DNA from: an uncultured marine group I thaumarchaeote
Lineage (GTDB): Archaea > Thermoproteota > Nitrososphaeria > Nitrososphaerales > Nitrosopumilaceae
Direction: 5' to 3'
Assembly (NCBI GenBank): GCA_902578515.1
Contig: CACHDH010000003.1
Location: 1-38,497 of the forward strand
DNA: 38,497 bases
Shown here: positions 28,375 through 35,625 of the stretch, one piece after another
Layout: each line of letters opens with the position of its first letter
How positions within the stretch are numbered: position 1 is the stretch's first letter
The notes under the pieces: model-generated
Seen by the model: the letters and a program-made list of their open reading frames with translations, nothing else
What the model was told of the DNA's origin: nothing
Database searches by the model: none
Made by a program: the position numbers and the translations under genes

Positions 28375-29661
28375 CTAAACTTTCTTTGCCTGCCTTATAA
28401 TTTTCTCTAAATATTTTCTGTAAATCTTGGCGTCATCTTCGATCTTTTCTCTTATTATATGCTCTAACGTAGATTCATCAATTTTCATATCAGCGTTTTT
28501 CAAGTCCTTCATCACATTCTTCTTTTCCTTTTCCATAAGTAAATCGATGAATGATCTACTGTCTTTGAATTCAGATTCGTACTGTTTTTTGGCCTCATCT
28601 ATTATGGTTTTATCTGAGACGACCGTAATTGTTTCAGTATTTGCCCTCCACTTATCAAGCGTTTTAGAATTTCGAATTCCTAAACCTATTTTATTTATAT
28701 TAACAGAACTTACTACAACTCGTTTATTTGTAATAACCAATTTTCCATGAATATTTTTTTTTGGAATACCTACATCTATCCCTAATGAGATCATATTTTG
28801 AAAAATTGAATTAGTTCTGGATTGAAAATCTGCACTAATTCCTGAACTGAGTAATTTTATTTCCTTGCCTTTTTGCTTTTGATTAATAAGAAACTTACCA
28901 AAATCATCATCAGTTAGTGTCTCTGAGGAAATAAATGCAAAATTGGATTCCTCAATTATTTTTTCTAGGTAACTTCTAGCTCTGCAATCAAATGGTGATA
29001 TGTACAATCCATCATTAATGGTAGAAGGTTCTTGACAAATTTCACCTGGATAATCCCGTACCCAATGTTCGCGTAATTCTTTATTTTTTACCCTTTCTTC
29101 AGGCTTTAATAAAATTGGAATTTTTTCCTTAGGATATTTTTTAGCATTTTCAATTAATGAACTAATCTTATTACTAGGATCTGAGAAATTTTCAATCAAC
29201 CAATCAAATTTCTTATTATATAACTGGATTTGCCTATCATTTTTTTCGAAAATTAATAATGCATCTAATTCATCTTCATCAAGAAAATTTGCAGATAGTG
29301 TGATTGCAGATTTTTCCGTTACAGCAAATTTTCCGTGAAAAGAAAACCAAGAATCTGGATATACATTTGTGCTTGTTCTAAGTGGAGAACCAACATTCCA
29401 CCAACAAAGGTAGATTTTGGCACCAAGTTTCTCTATTTTTTCAAAGTTCTTCCTAACACTTTCAAAGATTTTTGGTTTTACACTTTCATGTGGCAGTGTA
29501 AAAACTTCAATTTTTACACCTTGTTCGAGTTTTCTCTCTAGTAATTCAAAAACATCATCTCGATGAATTTGAAACATAGCAATCCTGATGTATTTCTCAG
29601 CTCTTTCCAACTCACTGAGAACATTATCAACAATTTTTGTACTATACTCGAATCTAATCAA
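28375..29661 (-). CDS. Two-HKD phospholipase D-like protein
   Basis: 428 aa with two HxK motifs: FHGKFAVTEKSAITLSANFLDEDELDALL and IHGKLVITNKRVVVSSVNINKIGLGIR. TTG start overlapping the upstream stop by 4 nt. Confidence 0.78.
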   Translation of the reverse strand: MIRFEYSTKIVDNVLSELERAEKYIRIAMFQIHRDDVFELLERKLEQGVKIEVFTLPHESVKPKIFESVRKNFEKIEKLGAKIYLCWWNVGSPLRTSTNVYPDSWFSFHGKFAVTEKSAITLSANFLDEDELDALLIFEKNDRQIQLYNKKFDWLIENFSDPSNKISSLIENAKKYPKEKIPILLKPEERVKNKELREHWVRDYPGEICQEPSTINDGLYISPFDCRARSYLEKIIEESNFAFISSETLTDDDFGKFLINQKQKGKEIKLLSSGISADFQSRTNSIFQNMISLGIDVGIPKKNIHGKLVITNKRVVVSSVNINKIGLGIRNSKTLDKWRANTETITVVSDKTIIDEAKKQYESEFKDSRSFIDLLMEKEKKNVMKDLKNADMKIDESTLEHIIREKIEDDAKIYRKYLEKIIRQAKKV

Positions 29662-31043
29662 TTAAGATCGTATTTTTTTCCTATCTCTACTGTTGTAATC
29701 TTATCTGTAACTTTCTTGTATGCATCTGGATTTTCTGTATGAATTGGATAAAGCATCTTGGCATCTATTCCTTTTACAATCTCAAGTAGGTCATTTCCCT
29801 TAGAATGGCCAGAACAATGGCTTTGAATTCTGTTTAATCCAAAGTGGTCTAGCCACATATTGACTCGTTTCTGGTCAAAAACTCCTTCATCATTGAATGG
29901 CTCACTAAGAGAATGAAGATAGAGAGCTCCAGGAGTTGGCTTTATGTCAATCAGTGCACCAAAATGCCAAAATGAAAATGCACATAATGACCTGTTTTGC
30001 CGCTTTACGATGTCTTCGGCTGTTGTAATGTTGGAGCCAGTTAGATATTCCTTCTCAAATTTTTTCCAAGATGATTTTTTTGGTGCAAAAATTTCAATAT
30101 TTTCATCATCAGGCTTTGGTACATTTAGCTGTGGATCCTTTGAAAGATATTCTAGATATGCCGCATCCTTAACATCAACTACGAACTTTCTGTCATTTTC
30201 TTTTGCAATGTTGTAAAATGTTCGAAGCCTATCCATATCTTTGAAATTAAAATCAGCAATTGCAAGCTTGTCTGATTTTGAGACATGTTCATTGCACTCA
30301 CTGTAAACTTTAGCCTCAGACTCGTCAGTTTCTAGATCATCAATTCTGGTCCCTTCTGCTAAGAGAGCGATTGGTTTTACCTCAATTGCTTTTTTGACAA
30401 AATCTTCTGTCATTTTTGGATTAGTACCATGTAGCCGAATGTCACCGGTGTAAACTACAGGACCAGACGATGTGTATATGATAAATCCATATGCACCTGG
30501 GACGGAATGATCAACATGAATTGGTTCCACTTCTAATGAACCAATTTTGAACTTGTCACCGGTTCGGAATGTGTTAATGTCTCTGTCAATCGGCTCTGCC
30601 TTTTTGTCATGCCTTGGCTTGAAGGATAAAATCTCCCGCTCAAAAGTTCTAGATGATCTACGCTCAATTGCCTCTAAGATTAGTTTGCAAGTTTCGCCCA
30701 TGTAGACAGGAATGTCTTCGTGTAGAAATGAGATGTAATCAGCATGATCAGCATGTGCATGGGTTAACAATACAGCGTCAATGTCAGTTTCTGTGTCTGT
30801 TCTTTCCATCATTTGTAAAAGGTCTGTTCGGTAAACTCCTTGCAGGTCGGGAAGTAAGCCCATCTCGAAAAAATCTTTCATACCAGTGCTTAACCTCGGA
30901 CTCATAAACTCGTCAAAATATGCACCTCTTTGAGAAAAGCTCTTACCAAAATCTAAGAAAACCTTGGTATCCTTGTCTTCTAGTAGGATTTTGTTTCCTC
31001 CAATTTCATTTACACCACCATAGAAAGTTAAACTAGTCATCAA
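29658..31043 (-). CDS. MBL-fold beta-CASP/RNase J-like nuclease
   Basis: FYGGVNEIGGNKILLEDKDTKVFLDFG, LLTHAHADHADYISFL (motif 2), EPIHVDHSVPGAYGFII, VVYTGDIRLHG, CSGHSKGNDLLEIV, LYPIHTENPDAY. Confidence 0.85.
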   Translation of the reverse strand: MMTSLTFYGGVNEIGGNKILLEDKDTKVFLDFGKSFSQRGAYFDEFMSPRLSTGMKDFFEMGLLPDLQGVYRTDLLQMMERTDTETDIDAVLLTHAHADHADYISFLHEDIPVYMGETCKLILEAIERRSSRTFEREILSFKPRHDKKAEPIDRDINTFRTGDKFKIGSLEVEPIHVDHSVPGAYGFIIYTSSGPVVYTGDIRLHGTNPKMTEDFVKKAIEVKPIALLAEGTRIDDLETDESEAKVYSECNEHVSKSDKLAIADFNFKDMDRLRTFYNIAKENDRKFVVDVKDAAYLEYLSKDPQLNVPKPDDENIEIFAPKKSSWKKFEKEYLTGSNITTAEDIVKRQNRSLCAFSFWHFGALIDIKPTPGALYLHSLSEPFNDEGVFDQKRVNMWLDHFGLNRIQSHCSGHSKGNDLLEIVKGIDAKMLYPIHTENPDAYKKVTDKITTVEIGKKYDLN

Positions 31044-31087
31044 ATAGAATATGAGAATCTAATACAAAAACAAGATCTTAGTAAAAT

Positions 31088-31127
31088 AGTATCTACAGTA
31101 TGCATACTATGTCTTTGATATTTAATA
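31088..31127 (+). promoter_or_regulatory. 40-bp palindromic operator-TATA element, copy 1
   Basis: AGTATCTACAGTATGCATACTATGTCTTTGATATTTAATA; core AGTATGCATACT perfect palindrome; TTTAATA box ends 25 nt before ATG 31153. Confidence 0.75.
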
Positions 31128-31152
31128 GATTTATTCCAACTAATATGGTAAT

Positions 31153-31443
31153 ATGGAAAAAGAAAACAACTCGAAGATTGACAAACTTGAAAAATGTGTC
31201 ATACGACAATCACAGGAAATCAGGAAACTAAAGAAAAAACCAGAAAGAAGGATGACGGAAATGAAGTTTGTCGGTGTAATATTTGATCCAGAAAAATACA
31301 AAAACGGCGAGAACGAAATCAACAATGCATTAGCCAATGGCTTTGAAGTCTTACGTGACTTTGAGACAGGTGGTGGAATTGTAATAGCACTTGGAAAATG
31401 GGTGAAAAAAGACGAGAAGGTGAAGAATGGATGGACCAAATAA
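31153..31443 (+). CDS. Hypothetical coiled-coil protein
   Basis: 96 aa; MEKENNSKIDKLEKCVIRQSQEIRKLKKKPERRMTEMKFVGVIFDPEKYKNGENEINNALANGFEVLRDFETGGGIVIALGKW. Confidence 0.6.
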   Translation: MEKENNSKIDKLEKCVIRQSQEIRKLKKKPERRMTEMKFVGVIFDPEKYKNGENEINNALANGFEVLRDFETGGGIVIALGKWVKKDEKVKNGWTK

Positions 31444-31688
31444 AAAATGTCTCTATAGATTCAAGGAAAAAGTCTCTAATAGAAACAACCCTCGATATTT
31501 TTTTAGGATTTGTAATGTTTCTACCAGTAAATTACTTTATTCTTCCATTATTTGCAGAAATGATAGCAGAACATAGCATTTTGGCTGCAATTCAGATAGG
31601 TATGATATTTTCTGGAATCTCACTTGTTCGTAAATTCGCTATTAGACGTTGGTTTGAAAGAATGAGAGAGGAAGTTACAAAAGTTTAA
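31431..31688 (+). CDS. Small two-TM membrane protein
   Basis: In-frame with ORF 31398..31688; internal ATG at 31431 (MDQIKNVSIDSRKK) reduces overlap; two hydrophobic helices. Confidence 0.6.
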   Translation: MDQIKNVSIDSRKKSLIETTLDIFLGFVMFLPVNYFILPLFAEMIAEHSILAAIQIGMIFSGISLVRKFAIRRWFERMREEVTKV

Positions 31689-32431
31689 AGTAAAAATTCA
31701 GAGGCATAGTTTCCATCGTCGGTTAGCTTTAACCATCTGTTTCTTCCTATCTTTTCAACCTCAACAAATCCCCACGTATCTACCAGCGGTTGTACAATAT
31801 TCTTGTCCAGACTTGCAAAGCGTGCCTGAGTAAAGTTCTGTTTCCTTGCATTAACAATTATAATCTTACTCTTCTCGGCCTCCTCGGCCATCTGCTTTTT
31901 CTGAATGCGGCCGCCTGCATTTTTTATTATCCTTATAGCATCTATCAGTTCAGGTTTTGGTGTTCCAATTCTATATGTAGGAAGTGGATGTATCTCGGCC
32001 ACCCCATATGTTTGCTGTAAAGTTCCATCATATTCAGGATATTTTTCTGCCTGTGCGTAAAATGGATGTATTTTTTCCCTGTCATCAAACATCATGCAGG
32101 CCATCATACATCCTATGGAATGAATCTTGGAACCACTTGCAACGTTAATGTAGATCTCATTTTTTCTCTCCTTGATAATTATCTCTGTGACAACTTTGAT
32201 AATTGGAAAAAGTCTAAGCCTATTGGCATAGGCGATCTCAGTCTTGATTCCATTTTTTTCCAGCTGCTTTACAATATTTTCCCGATATTTTACTGCCTTG
32301 TCTTCAGAAACATTATCATGTGCAATCAGCCAAACCTTGTCTGCTTTTTGCTCAGTTGCAGGAATTATTATTCTGTCAATCTCAAAACCGACAGGGGCTA
32401 TATGGATACGGAGGTTTACCATGTTCTTCAT
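31685..32431 (-). CDS. CARF-like (DUF6293/HFX_2341-type) + C-terminal wHTH transcriptional regulator
   Basis: Track ORF 31685..32482; likely ATG at 32431. LRIHIAPVGFEIDRIIIPATEQKADKVWLIAHDN...IYINVASGSKIHSIGCMMACMMF (CARF-like N.aSGsK) and C-terminal IRIIKNAGGRIQKKQMAEEAEKSKIIIVNARKQNFTQARFASLDKNIVQPLVDTWGFVEVEKIGRNRWLKLTDDG wHTH. Confidence 0.72.
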   Translation of the reverse strand: MKNMVNLRIHIAPVGFEIDRIIIPATEQKADKVWLIAHDNVSEDKAVKYRENIVKQLEKNGIKTEIAYANRLRLFPIIKVVTEIIIKERKNEIYINVASGSKIHSIGCMMACMMFDDREKIHPFYAQAEKYPEYDGTLQQTYGVAEIHPLPTYRIGTPKPELIDAIRIIKNAGGRIQKKQMAEEAEKSKIIIVNARKQNFTQARFASLDKNIVQPLVDTWGFVEVEKIGRNRWLKLTDDGNYASEFLL

Positions 32432-32434
32432 AAT

Positions 32435-32474
32435 AGTATCTATAGTATCCATACTATGGCTTTGATATTTAATA
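32435..32474 (+). promoter_or_regulatory. 40-bp palindromic operator-TATA element, copy 2 (intergenic, divergent)
   Basis: AGTATCTATAGTATCCATACTATGGCTTTGATATTTAATA; 37/40 identical to copy 1; TTTAATA box ends 23 nt before ATG 32498. Confidence 0.75.
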
Positions 32475-32497
32475 ATTTTCATACATTATTCTTTTAG

Positions 32498-32806
32498 ATG
32501 GCAGTTAGCAATTGGATTCTCTACATTGGGGTTTTTCTCTGCGCCACAGGATTTGGCGTAGTAATTGGTGCAATTTTCATTTTTTATTGGGGTATCAAGA
32601 AATTAGAAGAGGCCAAGCAAGGTAATTCTTACACTGAAAACTATACTGAAAATCACTTTACAGCTAACATAGATCACTACCACGCAGGTGATGATGGTTC
32701 CGATACTGATGATTGGCGTAAATCTGCAACACCCATACATGGTGCTGTTGGTGAAGACGTTCCAAGAGAATATCTCTCAAAAGATACACGGGAGGAAAAT
32801 CGATGA
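32498..32806 (+). CDS. Membrane-anchored small protein (single N-terminal TM)
   Basis: 102 aa; MAVSNWILYIGVFLCATGFGVVIGAIFIFYWGIKKLEEAKQGNSYTENYTENHFTANIDHYHAGDDG. Confidence 0.6.
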   Translation: MAVSNWILYIGVFLCATGFGVVIGAIFIFYWGIKKLEEAKQGNSYTENYTENHFTANIDHYHAGDDGSDTDDWRKSATPIHGAVGEDVPREYLSKDTREENR

Positions 32807-32817
32807 AGTGGACAAAC

Positions 32818-32857
32818 AGTATCTATAGTATGCATACTATAGATATGATATTTAATA
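32818..32857 (+). promoter_or_regulatory. 40-bp palindromic operator-TATA element, copy 3
   Basis: AGTATCTATAGTATGCATACTATAGATATGATATTTAATA, containing a 26-bp perfect palindrome at 32820..32845; TTTAATA box ends 23 nt before ATG 32881. Confidence 0.8.
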
Positions 32858-32880
32858 ATTCTAGTTCTATTATAGTAGAC

Positions 32881-32928
32881 ATGAATTCAAAAAAAATAGA
32901 GAAAGAAAAACTGGTGGATTGTAGATGA
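32881..32928 (+). CDS. 15-aa leader peptide ORF, ATGA-overlapping the next gene
   Basis: ATGAATTCAAAAAAAATAGAGAAAGAAAAACTGGTGGATTGTAGATGA = MNSKKIEKEKLVDCR*; first ATG after the copy-3 TATA-like box. Confidence 0.5.
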   Translation: MNSKKIEKEKLVDCR

Positions 32929-33344
32929 GTACCTGCACAGTTTGCCAGAAAGATAGCAAGAAACACAGTCAAAAACTGTGGGAATTGCACAAGCAGGTAA
33001 CAATATGCGAGTTTTGCTTCAAATCAAGCAGTACCCATACAGAAGAACTTTGGGATATGCATCGAAGAACTGTAGAGACCGCTAAGAGCAAAACAAGACA
33101 CAAGAAGTTATGGACTATGCAAGTTGGCTTTGGGCCAAAATGTCCGGCATTGCTTGACAATAACTTCAGCTACAACAGCAAGTTGAACATGGCTGAATGG
33201 CTGACACCAGTCTATATGTCATGTACTGACTGTGGACTTTTCCTCGGTAGCATTGAGACAGACCATGCAGATATGCTGGGTGGAATGTGTCTGAAATGTT
33301 TCATGAAAGCGACGGATCTAACAGGTTGGGGGTATGGTGAATGA
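32925..33344 (+). CDS. Zinc-ribbon protein with three HxxxLWxM[HQ] repeats
   Basis: CTVCQKDSKKHSQKLWELHKQVTICEFCFKSSSTHTEELWDMHRRTVETAKSKTRHKKLWTMQVG ... CTDCGLF...GGMCLKCF. Confidence 0.65.
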   Translation: MSTCTVCQKDSKKHSQKLWELHKQVTICEFCFKSSSTHTEELWDMHRRTVETAKSKTRHKKLWTMQVGFGPKCPALLDNNFSYNSKLNMAEWLTPVYMSCTDCGLFLGSIETDHADMLGGMCLKCFMKATDLTGWGYGE

Positions 33345-33637
33345 CAACTCAACTAGGTTATGAAATAGATAGTCAAGGAAACGTTGGGAATGAAACTAGA
33401 AGAATAGAAGATCTCCAACTGCGATTCATCCTTTTGATGGCGATGATAAACACAACCATTGAAGATTCGGAAGATTGTAAGAGGATGTCAGAGCAGGCAG
33501 TGAGGACATGCCACAAGGAAAGTGGAATTCCCATGTCCGAATTGGTATCTTTGATCAAGCGAATGACCAAGGAAGTCAAAGAGATTACCGATTACTTGGA
33601 AAAAAATTCTGAAGAAATACGGGGGTTCTTTAGATGA
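33341..33637 (+). CDS. Hypothetical protein (98 aa)
   Basis: ATGA overlaps at both ends (33341 and 33634). Confidence 0.6.
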   Translation: MTTQLGYEIDSQGNVGNETRRIEDLQLRFILLMAMINTTIEDSEDCKRMSEQAVRTCHKESGIPMSELVSLIKRMTKEVKEITDYLEKNSEEIRGFFR

Positions 33638-33750
33638 GATGCAAGCAATGTCTTAAAGTCACCAGACATCCAAGTTACAAATCAAAGATTTTACAAATCT
33701 GTGGTTTGTGCCGGAAGCATTTGGGTTTAGTGAGGCCGGAGCAATGTTAA
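33634..33750 (+). CDS. 38-aa CxxC...CxxC zinc peptide
   Basis: Manual translation MRCKQCLKVTRHPSYKSKILQICGLCRKHLGLVRPEQC*; ATGA overlap with upstream ORF. Confidence 0.5.
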   Translation: MRCKQCLKVTRHPSYKSKILQICGLCRKHLGLVRPEQC

Positions 33751-34031
33751 GTGATAGAGAGAAACTCATACTACATTTTGTAGCAATGATGACTATCGCA
33801 AGAATAAATGATACACCTCATCGTGACAAACTCATTCACAAAATGATAAATGATGTAGTACACAGTAGGTGCCGTTCATTGACTCCAGAAGATGTAGAAA
33901 ACATACTCAAAGAAATCAATGAAGAAATGATAGTCGGAAAAATCATGTTCGAACATCTGATGACCGAAACAGTATGGAGCATGACAGGAGAACGTCCAAA
34001 CAAGAATACCAATTGGAGGGATATGAGATGA
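33744..34031 (+). CDS. Hypothetical protein; likely start MLSDREKL
   Basis: Track ORF 33708..34031 (GTG); ATG 33744 overlaps the upstream stop (ATGTTAA). Confidence 0.55.
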   Translation: MLSDREKLILHFVAMMTIARINDTPHRDKLIHKMINDVVHSRCRSLTPEDVENILKEINEEMIVGKIMFEHLMTETVWSMTGERPNKNTNWRDMR

Positions 34032-34498
34032 AATCCCATTCACGCTATGCAAAGAAACTCAACAAAAAGCGAGTTTTGATTTGTATGATAATGTTTTTTG
34101 CACTTTTGCCAGTCTTCAGCTATCTACATGAGGCTGGACATGGACTAGTTTGTATTGCTGATGGTAACGAAGCAGAAATCAGTGTTGATTTTAGTGGAGG
34201 CACAACTCTTTGCCATGGAGATGTTAGTAATCTATTTGCATACAAAATCTCTGGAGGCCTACTTGCAGGAATCATTGGGACAACTATCGGTATAGCATTA
34301 TTCAGATGGAAGATTCCATTCATTGCTATTACAACAATTGGTGCTGGACACCTAGTCAATGCAGTAATTGAAACATTTGCAGATTCTTACTTTACACATG
34401 GTGGTGAATGGAGTTTAGTTTTGGGATTCATCGAGTTTGTTACATTTTTCAGTCTTTTGATAATTTTTGATAGGAAAACGGTGAAACAAAATGACTGA
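34028..34498 (+). CDS. Membrane metalloprotease-like protein (HEAGH, M50-like)
   Basis: In-frame ATG 34028 (MKSHSRYAKKLNKKR) with ATGA overlap; TM helix then FSYLHEAGHGLVCIADGNE (HExxH), further hydrophobic segments GGLLAGIIGTTIGIALF and IGAGHLVNAVIETF. Confidence 0.6.
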   Translation: MKSHSRYAKKLNKKRVLICMIMFFALLPVFSYLHEAGHGLVCIADGNEAEISVDFSGGTTLCHGDVSNLFAYKISGGLLAGIIGTTIGIALFRWKIPFIAITTIGAGHLVNAVIETFADSYFTHGGEWSLVLGFIEFVTFFSLLIIFDRKTVKQND

Positions 34499-34859
34499 AG
34501 AAAATCTAGATTTGATGTGCTGGAAGTGCCAATTAGAAATGACACAAGAAGAATTTCAGGAGAATGTTAAGGAAGAGCCAACTTGTAGAAAGTGCACTAC
34601 TATGGAAAATCGATTACGTGAGTTCTGGGAACATATGAATGACGATGAATATTGGCAGTATAACAAAGTTCCAGCATGGGAATTCTGGGCCAACCGTATC
34701 ATCTTGGATGCAGAAGACACTTCAATCTTTTTACACGACATAAACATGTTGAAGGAAGAAAAAGTTCCGATAGAAGATTATATAAAAATAATAGAAGTTT
34801 TACGAGATGCATTCCTTTGGGCCAAGTATGACGATGGAGCGTTTGAGTTACCTAGATGA
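34491..34859 (+). CDS. Small zinc-ribbon protein (122 aa)
   Basis: LDLMCWKCQLEMTQEEFQENVKEEPTCRKCTTMENRLREFWEHM; ATGACTGA overlap with upstream gene. Confidence 0.6.
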   Translation: MTEENLDLMCWKCQLEMTQEEFQENVKEEPTCRKCTTMENRLREFWEHMNDDEYWQYNKVPAWEFWANRIILDAEDTSIFLHDINMLKEEKVPIEDYIKIIEVLRDAFLWAKYDDGAFELPR

Positions 34860-35167
34860 TTATGATGGTTTCTCTAAAACAGGTCAATAAAATCATGTTA
34901 AAGATTTTCAGTGTAATGGAAAAGATTAACGAATTCTCAAATCAGATGGCAGGATCTGGTCTACCTTCAGATTATGGTAAAGAAAAAACAAAAAGAAAAG
35001 TCGAACATAAAAAACAAAAATTAAAAAATAAAAAAGAAAAGAAAAAACTGCGAGAAGCCGTTGCCAAGCCAGAAATTTTAGGCGGTTTTGACTGTAAGGG
35101 CATAGGCGACAGAATGATGGATGAATTTCAACGGCCGCATAAAGACAAGACAGAAGAAAACCAATGA
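34856..35167 (+). CDS. Lys-rich coiled-coil hypothetical protein
   Basis: 103 aa, KEKTKRKVEHKKQKLKNKKEKKKLREAVAKPE; ATGA overlaps at both ends. Confidence 0.5.
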   Translation: MIMMVSLKQVNKIMLKIFSVMEKINEFSNQMAGSGLPSDYGKEKTKRKVEHKKQKLKNKKEKKKLREAVAKPEILGGFDCKGIGDRMMDEFQRPHKDKTEENQ

Positions 35168-35340
35168 TGAATAAAAAAATGCAAAGAGACGTATTTTTCC
35201 TCATAATTATTGCGATGATTGCAACTGTTCTTATTCTGACTGGCGGATGGCTATACTTGATAGCTGCAGTAGGCGTTGCAGTAGCGGCTGTTGCAATAAC
35301 AAAATGGAGAAGAAGACAAAGAGCGGGGGTGTATGCCTGA
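35164..35340 (+). CDS. 58-aa two-TM membrane protein
   Basis: Manual translation MMNKKMQRDVFFLIIIAMIATVLILTGGWLYLIAAVGVAVAAVAITKWRRRQRAGVYA*; ATGA overlap with upstream gene. Confidence 0.5.
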   Translation: MMNKKMQRDVFFLIIIAMIATVLILTGGWLYLIAAVGVAVAAVAITKWRRRQRAGVYA

Positions 35341-35548
35341 AATGTTTGGAACCGAATTTGTGGCTTTTGCACTTGTAATTTTTACAATTATTGCAGTAAC
35401 TACCCGCCTTGGCATATTTGATTCTGTAATCAGGTCACATGGCACACAACTGTCTTCTGTCAGAACCAAATCATGGTTAGTTTTTCTTACCATAATTTTT
35501 GTCGGTATAATTATGGGTATAGCCTTACTTGTAGAATATTTTTACTGA
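35333..35548 (+). CDS. 71-aa two-TM membrane protein
   Basis: MPEMFGTEFVAFALVIFTIIAVTTRLGIF...SWLVFLTIIFVGIIMGIALLVEYFY; 8-nt overlap ATGCCTGA. Confidence 0.55.
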   Translation: MPEMFGTEFVAFALVIFTIIAVTTRLGIFDSVIRSHGTQLSSVRTKSWLVFLTIIFVGIIMGIALLVEYFY

Positions 35549-35625
35549 TCACTGTCAAACGAAAACTTATTTTGATCAGATGTGAATAAGTCATTACGAA
35601 TTCACAGCAAGATAGATTAAACGAT

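Noticed and set aside
32066-32497. 143-aa and 73-aa plus-strand ORFs opposite the CARF-like gene
   Set aside because: Antisense frames; the minus-strand frame carries the CARF/wHTH signals and would be incompatible as the main product.
31088-32857. Interpretation of the three 40-bp repeats as a CRISPR array
   Set aside because: Copies are ~1.3 kb and ~0.4 kb apart with genes between them, and each sits at a promoter; no regular spacers and no cas genes seen.
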